Shown here: piece by piece, positions 34,488-43,418 of the stretch
Layout of the letters: every line of letters begins with the position of its first letter
How positions within the stretch are numbered: position 1 is the first letter of the stretch
Source of the DNA: Erwinia sp. S63
Lineage (GTDB): Bacteria > Pseudomonadota > Gammaproteobacteria > Enterobacterales > Enterobacteriaceae
Assembly (NCBI RefSeq): GCF_016625195.1
Contig: NZ_JACVUP010000018.1
Coordinates: 1-64,000 of the forward strand
DNA length: 64,000 nt
Direction: 5' to 3'
Program-made: the position numbers and the translations under genes
Notes under the pieces: model-generated
What the model saw: only the letters and a program-made list of their open reading frames with translations
Told to the model about the DNA's origin: nothing
Databases searched by the model: none

Positions 34488-35673
34488 TCGCCTGCTTGCC
34501 GCTCTCCGGATGACGTGAGAGCGGCCACCAGCACAGCAGCATCACCAGTGACGTGACAAACATCAGCATGCCAAGGCTCGACTGATCGTGCTGTGGCAGC
34601 AGCGCCGACAGCCAGGCAATCACGCCAGAACCCAAATTCTGTATACCACCAATCAGCGCACCCGCACTCCCCGCTAACCATGCATACGGCTCCATCGCGC
34701 CGGACGTTGCCAGTGGGAACAGCATCCCGGCCCCAAAGAAGAACAGCGCGGCAGGCACTAGCAGTGTCCAGATATTCATGATGCCGAACCATGCCGGAAT
34801 CCACATCAGCAGACCCGCCAGCAAGCAACTGTTCACGCCGTACCACATCAGCGTATGCCAGGACTTCTGCTCGCGTCCGGCAAACCACGCACCGAAAAAG
34901 GCGGCCGGGATCGGCAGGATAAACAGAATGCTGACGGTGATGCCATCCAGACCGAGCACGCCACCCATCAACACGCCACAGCTGGCTTCAAACACTGCGA
35001 TGCCTGCCAGTGCGCCCACCAGCAGCAGCAGATAGCGAATAAAATTCCCGTCGCTAAGCAAGGTGGCATAACGGCGCAGAAACGGTGTGGCAGGCGTATC
35101 CACGGGACGCGTTTCGGGTAGCCAGCGCGCCATGGAAGCTGTGACGCCGACACACAGCAACAGCAGAAAGGCAAAACAAGCGTGCCAGCCAAACAGGTGC
35201 GTCAGTAGCGCGCCAATCACCGGTGCCAGCAGCGGGCTCACCAGAATTCCCATATTCAGCAGACTATTGGCCTGGCGCAGGGCGATACCGGAATAGAGAT
35301 CGCGCGGCATAGTGCGAGCCATCACCCCCGCGACGCCAGTACCCAAACCCTGCACCGCGCTGCCCAGCACCAAAATCTGCAGTGATGGCGCAAACATGGC
35401 GATCAATGCTCCCACGGCAAAGATCGTCATACCGATAAGGATCACCGGACGACGGCCAAAGCTGTCTGACAACGGACCATAGATCAGTTGTGATCCACCA
35501 TAGGTCATCAAATAAGCGGCCATGACCTGCTGCATGCTGCCACTGCGTACGTTCAGGGCTTCGGCCATGTGCGCCATCGCCGGCACATAGATGGTTTGCG
35601 CCATCTGTCCGACCGCCACCAGCACGATCAGCATGAATAACAGGAAGCGGTTTTGTGTTTTATTCTTCAACAT
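34477..35673 (-). CDS. emrD: Multidrug efflux transporter EmrD (MFS)
   Basis: Inner-membrane drug/proton antiporter of the DHA1 family; E. coli EmrD exports uncouplers and detergents. The 398-aa protein has 12 predicted membrane segments. It keeps EmrD hallmarks such as VAVGQMAQTIYVPA, the motif A-type loop GPLSDSFGRRPVIL, and FILPIPAAFFGAWFAGR. The ATG at 35673 matches E. coli length (394); a TTG at 35700 is an alternative. In E. coli emrD is elsewhere; here it sits between glpX and fpr. Confidence 0.9.
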   Translation of the reverse strand: MLKNKTQNRFLLFMLIVLVAVGQMAQTIYVPAMAHMAEALNVRSGSMQQVMAAYLMTYGGSQLIYGPLSDSFGRRPVILIGMTIFAVGALIAMFAPSLQILVLGSAVQGLGTGVAGVMARTMPRDLYSGIALRQANSLLNMGILVSPLLAPVIGALLTHLFGWHACFAFLLLLCVGVTASMARWLPETRPVDTPATPFLRRYATLLSDGNFIRYLLLLVGALAGIAVFEASCGVLMGGVLGLDGITVSILFILPIPAAFFGAWFAGREQKSWHTLMWYGVNSCLLAGLLMWIPAWFGIMNIWTLLVPAALFFFGAGMLFPLATSGAMEPYAWLAGSAGALIGGIQNLGSGVIAWLSALLPQHDQSSLGMLMFVTSLVMLLCWWPLSRHPESGKQAITG

Positions 35674-35700
35674 GGAACAAAATGTCTGCCTGAGAAACAA

Positions 35701-35963
35701 AATAAAAGCAGCACTAAAAAAGGCTGCTGTCGATTAATGGCGGCAAAAATATCAGGATTGCGTGACAAATCGAGAGGTGAGCGCAAAGCGACTCGCTCAG
35801 TAGTGTCAAGATTACGTACCGGGTCGTAACCCGACCGCTACAGTTGATGTGGAGTGCGCATGATTTGTCGCTGAGAGCCCTTTACTCTCCGCCGGGCTGG
35901 AAATCTGTGAGAGGGCTGACGATGATAGTGTCACGCCTGAATAATCAATAATAAGGAGCGATC
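35701..35963. promoter_or_regulatory. Divergent emrD/fpr control region with possible structured fpr leader
   Basis: This 263-bp gap must hold both promoters. GGTCG/CGACC (35822-35836) can form a small hairpin. Further on, AGAGCCCT (35874-35881) could pair with GGGCT at about 35894 or with AGGGCT at about 35912, so two folds compete. E. coli fpr is controlled by SoxS; I could not place a convincing SoxS/MarA box here. Confidence 0.35.
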
Positions 35964-36710
35964 ATGGCAGAGTGGATCAATGCGGAAGTGAAAGAAGTGA
36001 AAAACTGGACCGATGCACTGTTCAGCCTGCGCGTTACCGCGCCGATTGATACCTTTACCGCCGGGCAGTTTGCCAAGCTGGCGCTGGAAATTGATGGTGA
36101 ACGCGTGCAACGCGCCTATTCATATGTGAATGCACCGCGCGATCCCTTACTGGAGTTCTATCTGGTCACGGTGCCAGAGGGTAAGCTCAGTCCACGTTTG
36201 CAGGCATTGCAGCCTGGCGATCAGGTGATGGTGACTAAAGAAGCCGCCGGATTCTTTGTACTCGATGAAATTCCCGACTGCAGCACGCTTTGGATGCTGG
36301 CCACTGGCACGGCGATCGGTCCTTATTTATCGATTCTGCAACAGGGCGAAGATCTGGAACGCTTTGATAACATTGTGCTGGTGCATGCGGCACGTTTCGC
36401 CGATGACCTGAGCTTCCTGCCGTTGATGCAGCAGCTGCAACAGCGTTATCAGGGCAAATTGCATATTCAGACGGTGGTGAGCCGCGAAGAGATCGCCGGT
36501 TCGCTGTACGGTCGTGTTCCGCAGCTCATTGAGAGCGGTGAACTTGAACGTGCGGTGGGTTTGCCGATGACCGCTGACACCAGCCACGTGATGCTGTGTG
36601 GTAACCCGCAAATGGTGCGCGATACCCAACAATTGCTGAAAGATACGCGTGAGATGCGTAAACATTTCAAACGCAAACCCGGCCATATGACCAGCGAGCA
36701 TTACTGGTAA
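35964..36710 (+). CDS. fpr: Ferredoxin/flavodoxin-NADP+ reductase Fpr
   Basis: FAD enzyme that passes electrons between NADPH and flavodoxin or ferredoxin, part of the superoxide response in E. coli. It has 248 aa, the same as E. coli. The FAD motif RAYSYVNAP is at about residues 50-58, the NADPH motif ATGTAIGPYLSIL at about 112-124, and MLCGNPQM near 215. The C terminus HYW matches the family. A good AAGGAGC ribosome site precedes the start. Confidence 0.96.
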   Translation: MAEWINAEVKEVKNWTDALFSLRVTAPIDTFTAGQFAKLALEIDGERVQRAYSYVNAPRDPLLEFYLVTVPEGKLSPRLQALQPGDQVMVTKEAAGFFVLDEIPDCSTLWMLATGTAIGPYLSILQQGEDLERFDNIVLVHAARFADDLSFLPLMQQLQQRYQGKLHIQTVVSREEIAGSLYGRVPQLIESGELERAVGLPMTADTSHVMLCGNPQMVRDTQQLLKDTREMRKHFKRKPGHMTSEHYW

Positions 36711-36816
36711 TCCGTACGGTGTGAAGAATGTCAGACTTTTCCCAGTGCGGGTTTTGACTTTGGTCGGTAAAAACCGTTCTAATCGTGGGCTAAGTGAATG
36801 ATTTAGGGCCGAAGCA

Positions 36817-37407
36817 ATGAAGAACCTGCCAGTCGCGCTGCTCTTGAGCGTCGCGCTGACATTTCCCGCCTGGGCGGAGGATGCGACATCGCAGGATCGA
36901 AGCGATCACCTGCCTGCCGCCCCTTATCTATTGGCAGGTGCCCCCACCTTCGATATGACCATCGCGCAGTTCCGCGAGAAGTACAACACGACAAATCCGG
37001 ACCTGCCGTTGCAGGAATATCGTGCGATTGATAATCGAGACGATAAAAGCAACCTGACGCGCGCCGCCAGCAAGATCAATGAAACACTCTATGCTTCTAC
37101 CGCGCTGGAGCAGGGCACCGGAAAAATCAAGACGCTGCAAATTACCTGGCTGCCGGTTCCCGGCCCGGATATGAAAGCCGCACAAGCACGCGCAATGGAT
37201 TATATGACAGCCTTACTGCGATTTTTCGTCCCGGGCTTGTCGCCTGCAGATGGGCGGAAAAAGCTTGATGCGCTGCTCAGCGCGGGCAAAGGCGCACGCT
37301 ATTTTGCCAGTACCGAAGGCGCTTTGCGTTTTGTGGTCGCGGACAACGGTGACAAGGGATTAACCTTCGCGGTTGAGCCGATAAAACTGGCGCTCGCGAC
37401 CCCTTGA
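36817..37407 (+). CDS. yiiQ: Exported DUF1454 protein YiiQ
   Basis: Periplasmic protein of unknown function. The 196-aa protein has a clear signal peptide (residues 1-20, ending PAWA) and matches E. coli YiiQ (199 aa) in length and in blocks such as NETLYASTALEQGTGKIKTLQ. It lies between fpr and tpiA, as in E. coli, but yiiR, which sits between fpr and yiiQ there, is absent. No catalytic motif can be seen. Confidence 0.88.
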   Translation: MKNLPVALLLSVALTFPAWAEDATSQDRSDHLPAAPYLLAGAPTFDMTIAQFREKYNTTNPDLPLQEYRAIDNRDDKSNLTRAASKINETLYASTALEQGTGKIKTLQITWLPVPGPDMKAAQARAMDYMTALLRFFVPGLSPADGRKKLDALLSAGKGARYFASTEGALRFVVADNGDKGLTFAVEPIKLALATP

Positions 37408-37527
37408 TCACAGCGGCAAAAATGACGAAAAGCAAAGCCAGCGAGTCGTTTGATCTCTATACTGTCTGGCAGACATCGCTGCCCGATGGCAGCGCTATTT
37501 CATGAATCGCGTTATGCGGAGGAAAGA

Positions 37528-38295
37528 ATGCGACATCCACTGGTTATGGGTAACTGGAAACTGAATGGCAGCAAGCACATGGCAGGCGAGCTGATTGAAG
37601 GTCTGCGCAAAGAGCTGTCTGGTGTTGAAGGTTGTGGCGTAGCAATCGCTCCACCCACTCTCTATCTTGACCTGGCAAAACACGCCGTCTCCGGCAGCCA
37701 CATTGCCCTGGGCGCGCAGAACGTCGACGTTAACCTGTCTGGTGCGTTCACCGGTGAAACCTCCGCAGAAATGCTGAAAGATGTCGGCGCGAAATACATC
37801 ATCATCGGCCACTCTGAGCGTCGTACTTACCACAAAGAAAGCGACGAGTTCATCGCCAAGAAATTTGCTGTGCTGAAAGCAGCTGGTTTGGTGCCAGTCC
37901 TGTGCATCGGTGAAACCGAAGCAGAGAACGAAGCGGGCAAAACCGAAGAAGTGTGCGCACGCCAGATCGACGCCGTGCTGGAAACTCAGGGTGCTGCCGC
38001 GTTCGAAGGCGTGGTTATCGCTTATGAGCCAGTCTGGGCAATCGGCACCGGCAAATCCGCTACACCTGCGCAGGCACAGGCCGTGCACAAATTCATTCGT
38101 GACCATATCGCCAAGAAAGATGCGGCGATTGCTCAGCAGGTTATCATTCAGTACGGCGGCTCTGTTAACGACAAAAATGCCGCAGAACTGTTTACCCAGC
38201 CAGATATCGATGGCGCGCTGGTTGGCGGTGCTTCACTGAAAGCCGATGCGTTCGCGGTGATCGTGAAAGCAGCTGCAGCAGCGAAAAACGCGTAA
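37528..38295 (+). CDS. tpiA: Triosephosphate isomerase TpiA
   Basis: Glycolytic enzyme that interconverts dihydroxyacetone phosphate and glyceraldehyde 3-phosphate. The start at 37528 (after GGAGGAAAG) gives 255 aa, as in E. coli. Active-site residues: Lys in GNWKLNG (about 11), His in GHSERR (about 95), Glu in AYEPVWAIGTG (about 167). An in-frame start at 37450 is rejected. It ends in a strong terminator. Confidence 0.97.
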   Translation: MRHPLVMGNWKLNGSKHMAGELIEGLRKELSGVEGCGVAIAPPTLYLDLAKHAVSGSHIALGAQNVDVNLSGAFTGETSAEMLKDVGAKYIIIGHSERRTYHKESDEFIAKKFAVLKAAGLVPVLCIGETEAENEAGKTEEVCARQIDAVLETQGAAAFEGVVIAYEPVWAIGTGKSATPAQAQAVHKFIRDHIAKKDAAIAQQVIIQYGGSVNDKNAAELFTQPDIDGALVGGASLKADAFAVIVKAAAAAKNA

Positions 38296-38312
38296 GTTTT
38301 TCGGTGTGGAAC

Positions 38313-38339
38313 AAGGCGGCTGATAAGCCGCCTTTTTTT
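38313..38339 (+). terminator. Rho-independent terminator of tpiA
   Basis: Stem AAGGCGGC/GCCGCCTT, 6-nt loop, and a T run of seven or more, 17 bp after the tpiA stop. Confidence 0.93.
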
Positions 38340-38458
38340 GTCAGAGATCCGTACTGAGACATGTAACTCATACACTGAGTAAGATGTGATGAAACAGTTC
38401 TGGAAACCCACCCAGCGTTCTTATACGTTTCATTGAAGCTGTATATTGGAAGCCATGG

Positions 38459-39217
38459 TTAATGGTTCAAAATCTGGCATTGATGATCCTGCAACTCCTC
38501 CGCAGAACCACTGTTAAGCATCAGCCAATTGCGCTCCAACGCCAGCAACGCTAAGCGCCCATCCGGCAATGCCGCCAGTGCCATCCCATATTTTCCCATC
38601 TCGCTGCGCGCATCAGGCACTTCAGTCGCCAGACGAATAAAGACACTTTGCTGCGCCAGTTCAGCCGTCGACAGTGTGCGAATCAAATAGCGATGTTTGC
38701 GCAGCGTGGCTGGCTGCCACTGTTCGTTGAGCTTAGGGCTTAACGCATCAAGCCGCTGACGCACATCAGGACGCAGACAGGAGATGTGGATGTGCAGTTG
38801 ATTCTGTGTACGGCCATACTGCGCATTAATCGCCAGCGACAGCGCGCTATCAGCAATCGGTGCACCGCGTTTTTTAGCCAACAGACTGCGCTGCAGCCAG
38901 GCGGCGGCAAACAGATTGGGCGTGGTGGGTTCGAGAATAATCGGGCTTTCCATGCCAGTGATTTTTTCGATCGGCATCAGTAAATACTGCAGTGGACCGT
39001 TGAGGTCTTTCAGCGTGACGTAACCCTGAGCGGTATTGACCTGCTGGCAAGGGGAGGGATTGCCGCTCTTCGCCAGATTGGGCACGCACTTTTCACTGAT
39101 GATCTGCCACAGCGCATTGGAGTTTTTTTGGAAGTGGAAGGCGCTGACGATCAGTCCGACAATCAGCACCAACAGTAAAACGGTTAGCAACTTCAGGGTA
39201 CGACGACTTCCCTGCAT
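38459..39217 (-). CDS. cdh: CDP-diacylglycerol pyrophosphatase Cdh
   Basis: Membrane-anchored hydrolase that splits CDP-diacylglycerol into CMP and phosphatidic acid. The start at 39217, preceded by GAGGAA, gives 252 aa (E. coli 251). There is an N-terminal membrane anchor (about residues 9-28), the block GYVTLKDLNGPLQYLLMP, and the HIT-like histidine motif HIHISCLRPDVR near residue 140. An in-frame start at 39277 is possible but lacks the ribosome site. Confidence 0.93.
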   Translation of the reverse strand: MQGSRRTLKLLTVLLLVLIVGLIVSAFHFQKNSNALWQIISEKCVPNLAKSGNPSPCQQVNTAQGYVTLKDLNGPLQYLLMPIEKITGMESPIILEPTTPNLFAAAWLQRSLLAKKRGAPIADSALSLAINAQYGRTQNQLHIHISCLRPDVRQRLDALSPKLNEQWQPATLRKHRYLIRTLSTAELAQQSVFIRLATEVPDARSEMGKYGMALAALPDGRLALLALERNWLMLNSGSAEELQDHQCQILNH

Positions 39218-39300
39218 GGCCGAATTCCTCTGTTCATCACCTGCCAGCATCCTCGCCTGCCGCCTGGACAAAGTCACGGACTTTTACTGCTCTACAATGC

Positions 39301-39328
39301 AAAACGGCCAGCACCAGGCTGACCGTTT
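39301..39328 (-). terminator. Terminator of sbp
   Basis: Stem AAACGGTCAGC/GCTGGCCGTTT (one G-U), 5-nt loop and a short T run on the minus strand, 20 bp after the sbp stop. Confidence 0.75.
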
Positions 39329-39347
39329 CTGTTTGATGCGATGGCGA

Positions 39348-40337
39348 TTACGGTTTCATTACCTGATCGTAACTGCCACCATCAGCGAAGTGCGCTTTCT
39401 GCGCTTGCGTCCAGCCACCGAACTTGCTGTCGATAGTGAACAGTTTCACCGGCGCAAAGGTGCTGGCGAACTTCTTCGCGACTTCAGGATCGCGCGGGCG
39501 ATAGAAGTTTTCCGCTGCGATGGTCTGGCCTTCAGGTGAGTAGAGATACTTCAGGTAATCTTCGGCAACTTTGCGCGTGCCCTGCTCATCCACCACCTTA
39601 TCAACCACTGAAACGGTAGGTTCCGCCAGAATCGATTCGCCTGGCGTGACGATTTCAAATTTGTCTTTACCCAGCTTGTTCACCGCCAAATACGCTTCGT
39701 TTTCCCAGGCAATCAGCACATCGCCAATACCACGCTCTACGAAGGTGTTGGTGGCGCCACGTGCACCCGAATCCTGCACTTCTACGTTCTTGAACAGCGC
39801 CTTCACATAGGCCAGCGCTTTAGCCTGGTCACCGTTGTTCTGATCCAGTGCCCAGCCCCATGCGGCCAGATAGTTCCAGCGTGCGCCACCTGAGGTTTTC
39901 GGGTTCGGGGTGATCACCGATACGCCAGGTTTAATCAAATCGTTCCAGTCATGAATGCCCTTCGGGTTGCCCTTACGGACCAGGAACACGATGGTGGAAG
40001 TATAAGGAGCAGAGTTATCTGGCAGGCGTTTAATCCAGTTTTTATCAATACGACCACGGTCAGCAATAGCATCCACGTCAGACTGCAGCGCCAGGGTCAC
40101 CACATCGGCACGAATGCCGTTGATCACAGATGTCGCCTGCTTGCCTGAACCGCCATGGGACTGACGAATCACTACGTTATCGCCCGTTTCCTGCTTGTAG
40201 TGTGCGCTGAACGCTTTGTTGTATTGCTCATACAGCTCACGCGTTGGATCGTAAGAAACGTTTAACAGCTGGATATCCTTTGCCAAAACACTGGTGGAAG
40301 CCAGTAACAGGGTGACACCAATACTCCACTTGTTCAT
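39348..40337 (-). CDS. sbp: Periplasmic sulfate-binding protein Sbp
   Basis: Binds sulfate for the CysTWA ABC importer. It has 329 aa, equal to E. coli, with a signal peptide (residues 1-19, ending VLA) and ligand-loop motifs QSHGGSGKQ (about 65) and NPKTSGGARWNYL. It stands alone next to pfkA, as in E. coli. CysB control is likely from known biology, but I cannot place a CysB site by eye. Confidence 0.96.
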   Translation of the reverse strand: MNKWSIGVTLLLASTSVLAKDIQLLNVSYDPTRELYEQYNKAFSAHYKQETGDNVVIRQSHGGSGKQATSVINGIRADVVTLALQSDVDAIADRGRIDKNWIKRLPDNSAPYTSTIVFLVRKGNPKGIHDWNDLIKPGVSVITPNPKTSGGARWNYLAAWGWALDQNNGDQAKALAYVKALFKNVEVQDSGARGATNTFVERGIGDVLIAWENEAYLAVNKLGKDKFEIVTPGESILAEPTVSVVDKVVDEQGTRKVAEDYLKYLYSPEGQTIAAENFYRPRDPEVAKKFASTFAPVKLFTIDSKFGGWTQAQKAHFADGGSYDQVMKP

Positions 40338-40443
40338 TGCTTGCTCTCCCGAGGTCGTTATAGAACAAGACTGACATAAACCAATCCATAGATTAAAGAA
40401 TTAAAAATAAGTGGTTATAACTGGAGGGAATATAGGCAGGAAT

Positions 40444-40469
40444 AAAAAAGGCGCGGTTGATCTCGCGCC
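40444..40469 (-). terminator. Rho-independent terminator of pfkA
   Basis: Stem GGCGCG/CGCGCC, 8-nt loop, then six T residues on the minus strand, 14 bp after the pfkA stop. Confidence 0.88.
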
Positions 40470-40483
40470 CTGATGCAGCTTGA

Positions 40484-41446
40484 TTAGTAGAGTTTTTTCG
40501 CGGTATCCAGCCAGTCGCGCTTGAATGGGCGCTTCATGTTTTCAATCGCATCGATGATGTCGTGATGCACCATCTTCTCATTCTGAATACCGACACAACG
40601 GCCGCCGTAACCCTGCAACAGCAGTTCGATGGAGTAAGCACCCATGCGTGAAGCCAGAATACGGTCGTAAGCACATGGCGCACCGCCACGCTGAATATGA
40701 CCGAGGACGGTGGCACGCGTTTCGCGTTTGGTTTCTGCTTCGATATAGTGCGCCAAATCGTCGATATCACAGATGTGTTCTGTGATAGCCACAATGGCGT
40801 GTTTTTTACCTTTAGCGATACCGGCTTTGATCTCTTCGACCAGTTCTTCACGGGTATAAGGAATTTCCGGCAGCACGATGAATTCACAACCACCGGCGAT
40901 GGAAGCAGCCAGAGTCAAATCACCGCAATAACGCCCCATCACTTCAACAATGGAGATGCGCTGATGCGAAGAAGAGGTATCGCGCAGACGGTCAATCGCT
41001 TCAACCACGGTTTCCAGTGCAGTGAAATAACCGATGGTGTAGTCGGTACCGGCAACGTCATTATCGATAGTGCCTGGCAGGCCAATACATGGGAAGCCCA
41101 TTTCGGTCAGGCGCTTAGCGCCCATATAAGAACCATCACCGCCAATGACCACCAGCGCGTCAATGCCGCGCTTCTTCATGTTCTCAATGGCAACCTGGCG
41201 AACTTCCTCATTACGGAAATCCGGGAAGCGTGCAGAACCGAGGAAAGTGCCGCCGCGGTTGATCATGTCAGACACGCTGTAACGGTCGAGATTGATCATA
41301 CGGTCTTCATACAAACCCAGATAGCCGTCGTAGATACCAAAAACTTCAAGGCCTTCACTCAGCGCGGAACGGACAACTCCGCGGATGGCTGCGTTCATGC
41401 CTGGGGCGTCACCGCCGCTGGTCAGTACTCCGATTTTTTTGATCAT
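40484..41446 (-). CDS. pfkA: 6-phosphofructokinase I, PfkA
   Basis: Main glycolytic phosphofructokinase, activated by ADP and inhibited by PEP. The start at 41446 gives 320 aa, as in E. coli. ATP motif LTSGGDAPGMNAA is near the start, GGDGSYMGA at about residue 102, and the catalytic Asp in GLPGTIDND (about 127). A Cra-type operator lies over the -35 region of its promoter. Confidence 0.97.
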   Translation of the reverse strand: MIKKIGVLTSGGDAPGMNAAIRGVVRSALSEGLEVFGIYDGYLGLYEDRMINLDRYSVSDMINRGGTFLGSARFPDFRNEEVRQVAIENMKKRGIDALVVIGGDGSYMGAKRLTEMGFPCIGLPGTIDNDVAGTDYTIGYFTALETVVEAIDRLRDTSSSHQRISIVEVMGRYCGDLTLAASIAGGCEFIVLPEIPYTREELVEEIKAGIAKGKKHAIVAITEHICDIDDLAHYIEAETKRETRATVLGHIQRGGAPCAYDRILASRMGAYSIELLLQGYGGRCVGIQNEKMVHHDIIDAIENMKRPFKRDWLDTAKKLY

Positions 41447-41538
41447 GACAACCTCTGGATTGTTCAAAACTAAGGATTATTCCTGCCTGCCGACCGGTGT
41501 AAACCCGCTCACGATCGTGCGGCTTAATAGTTGCAGAT

Positions 41539-41571
41539 AGTATATCAAAGGCTTGATGCTGAATTGATTCA
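41539..41571 (-). promoter_or_regulatory. pfkA promoter with Cra (FruR) operator
   Basis: TGAATTGATTCA (41560-41571) matches the Cra palindrome TGAAWCGWTTCA at 11 of 12 positions. A -10 TATACT (41539-41544) lies where a promoter overlapped by this operator would have it (17 bp from 41562). Cra represses pfkA in E. coli when fructose 1-phosphate or 1,6-bisphosphate is low. Confidence 0.78.
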
Positions 41572-41653
41572 GGTCAGACAAGTTTTCGCTATTTTTTTAC
41601 AGAGTTGTTAGCGTTACGTCATTTTTATAACGCAACGCCATGATATTTAAACG

Positions 41654-42556
41654 CTAAAACTGGAAAAAGCCTTGCTGATTTTCAGGCACCACCGAACAGG
41701 GATCCTGATGGATGATAACATCCGAACCGGGAAACTTAAGCCGCAGCGCTTGCTCGATCTGATCCGCTACCTGATGCGCCTGCACCAGCGGCAAGTGGTC
41801 ATCCATTTCCAGATGAAGCTGAATAAAACGGGTTGGCCCGGATTGGCGCGTACGGAGTGCATGGGCTCCGCGCACGCCAGGCCAGTTGCTGACCAGATCG
41901 ATAATCGCCAGCTTCTCTTCTTCCGGCAACGCGCGGTCCAGCAAAGATTGCACAGCTTCATAACCCATGCGCAAGGCGTTGTAGAGAATGTACACCCCAA
42001 TCCCCAGCGCAAAGAGTGCATCTGCCCGGACAAAACCATAGCTGCTTAATACCAATGCCACCAGGATCGCGCCGTTCATAACGACGTCCGATTGATAGTG
42101 CAGCATATCTGCGCGGATTGCCTGGCTGCGTGTCCGACGAACCACCCAGCGCTGGAATGACACCAGCAACAGGGTAGAAAAAAGCGCAACCACAGTAACG
42201 ACAATACCCACCAACGGCGCACGCAATATATTGGGTGAGGCCAGATGTTGGATACCGGTGAGGAATAAAAACAGTGCCGAGCCGGAAATAAACATGCTTT
42301 GTGCCAGCGCGGCGAGCGACTCCGCTTTACCGTGGCCGAAGGTGTGATCAGCGTCCGCAGGCTGGAGTGAATAGCGCACCACCAGTAAATTGGTGAGCGA
42401 TGCGGCGATATCCACCAGTGAATCGACCAGGGCGGCCAACATACTGACTGAGCCGGTCAGCCACCAGGCAAAAATCTTCACGATCAACAGTAATGTCGCC
42501 AGCGTCGTTGCCGCCAGTGCCGCGCGGTTGACGAGTTTCGCGTAGGAGGGATCCAT
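41654..42556 (-). CDS. fieF: Iron/zinc efflux pump FieF (YiiP)
   Basis: Cation diffusion facilitator that exchanges Zn2+/Fe2+ (and Cd2+) for protons in the inner membrane. It has 300 aa, as in E. coli. Six membrane spans are followed by a cytoplasmic domain. The transport-site motif DSLVD lies in membrane span 2 (about residues 45-49), and HYQSDVVMN (about 153-161) in span 5. The cytoplasmic HLEMDDHLPL holds further metal ligands. It lies between pfkA and cpxP, as in E. coli. Confidence 0.96.
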   Translation of the reverse strand: MDPSYAKLVNRAALAATTLATLLLIVKIFAWWLTGSVSMLAALVDSLVDIAASLTNLLVVRYSLQPADADHTFGHGKAESLAALAQSMFISGSALFLFLTGIQHLASPNILRAPLVGIVVTVVALFSTLLLVSFQRWVVRRTRSQAIRADMLHYQSDVVMNGAILVALVLSSYGFVRADALFALGIGVYILYNALRMGYEAVQSLLDRALPEEEKLAIIDLVSNWPGVRGAHALRTRQSGPTRFIQLHLEMDDHLPLVQAHQVADQIEQALRLKFPGSDVIIHQDPCSVVPENQQGFFQF

Positions 42557-42685
42557 GCCATGCCTCGAAGAAGCGTCCGCTCAGCGCAACGCTGTTAGTC
42601 ACATAATGGCTAAAGTTTATCATCGGCAAGCGTAAGCTGCGTGAATTGAATATTAAGGTGATGATGCTGCACAGGATTGGCAGAG

Positions 42686-42743
42686 AAAAAAAACCCCCGC
42701 ATCATGCGGGGGAAGACAGGGATGGTGTCTATGGCAAGGAAAA
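42686..42743 (-). ncRNA. cpxQ: Small RNA CpxQ from the cpxP 3' end
   Basis: The segment after the cpxP stop is nearly identical to E. coli CpxQ: it begins TTTTCCTTGCCATAGACACC, continues through CATCCCTGTCTTCC and ends in the terminator stem CCCCCGCAT/ATGCGGGGG with an eight-T run. In E. coli RNase E cuts this 58-nt RNA out of cpxP mRNA; with Hfq it represses messages for envelope proteins. The stem differs by paired changes that keep it folded. It is also the cpxP terminator. Confidence 0.92.
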
Positions 42744-42756
42744 CAGGGATACTATG

Positions 42757-43269
42757 TTACTGGTTACTGCTGGTACTACTCACTGCATGCAGCGGTGATG
42801 ATGGCTGCAATCCGGAGAGCTGACGCATATCGTTAAGTCGCCGCTCATAATTCTTCTGCAATATCGCTTGCTGTGCAGGCGTTAGCAGGTGATACATCTG
42901 GTTGCGAACCCGAGCCATCTCCACTTGCAGTTCTATCTGCGCGCGGGCTTGTTTCTCTGCCTGCTGTCGGATGGCCGATTCGTTAAATTTGTCTGCAATG
43001 ACAAGGTCATGCATAGTTTCAATATCCTGAACGCTCATAGCCGGGCGCTCATGTCGTGCTTGCTGCATCAGGTCTCGCATCTGTTGCCGCTGTTGTTCAG
43101 TCAGCTCAATGCCATCGAACATGTGGCTTTGCGGATTTTGCGTCATACTGCCTGTCGTCAATCCGCCGTTATGATGCATCTCGTCAATCGTCGTCGTGTC
43201 TGCTGCTTCTGCGCTGGCGTGACTGAGAACCATCGCTGAGGCAATGACGACGGCGGTTAAGTAGCGCAT
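42757..43269 (-). CDS. cpxP: Periplasmic Cpx regulator and chaperone CpxP
   Basis: Periplasmic protein that inhibits CpxA and helps present misfolded proteins to DegP. The 170-aa protein (E. coli 166) has a signal peptide (about residues 1-22) and the two LTxxQ signatures, LTEQQ (about 56) and LTPAQQ (about 134), plus SHMFDG and a helical QQMRDLMQQARHE. It is divergent from cpxRA; the shared gap holds a perfect CpxR box. Confidence 0.95.
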   Translation of the reverse strand: MRYLTAVVIASAMVLSHASAEAADTTTIDEMHHNGGLTTGSMTQNPQSHMFDGIELTEQQRQQMRDLMQQARHERPAMSVQDIETMHDLVIADKFNESAIRQQAEKQARAQIELQVEMARVRNQMYHLLTPAQQAILQKNYERRLNDMRQLSGLQPSSPLHAVSSTSSNQ

Positions 43270-43348
43270 CGTTTACTCCCAGTTCGTTCCGTATTCGATT
43301 CAACGAGAGCTAGTGTACGGCGATAGCTGCAAACATCCGTCAGGGGGT

Positions 43349-43363
43349 GTAAAACTACGTAAA
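43349..43363. promoter_or_regulatory. CpxR box between cpxP and cpxR
   Basis: GTAAA-ACTAC-GTAAA is an exact match to the CpxR consensus GTAAA-N5-GTAAA. It is 80 bp before cpxP and 56 bp before cpxR, and should drive CpxP induction and Cpx autoregulation. Confidence 0.92.
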
Positions 43364-43418
43364 GCGTTGGATTGCAAGTCAAGGAACACGGTATTTTGCC
43401 TGCGGAGGGCAACAAAAA

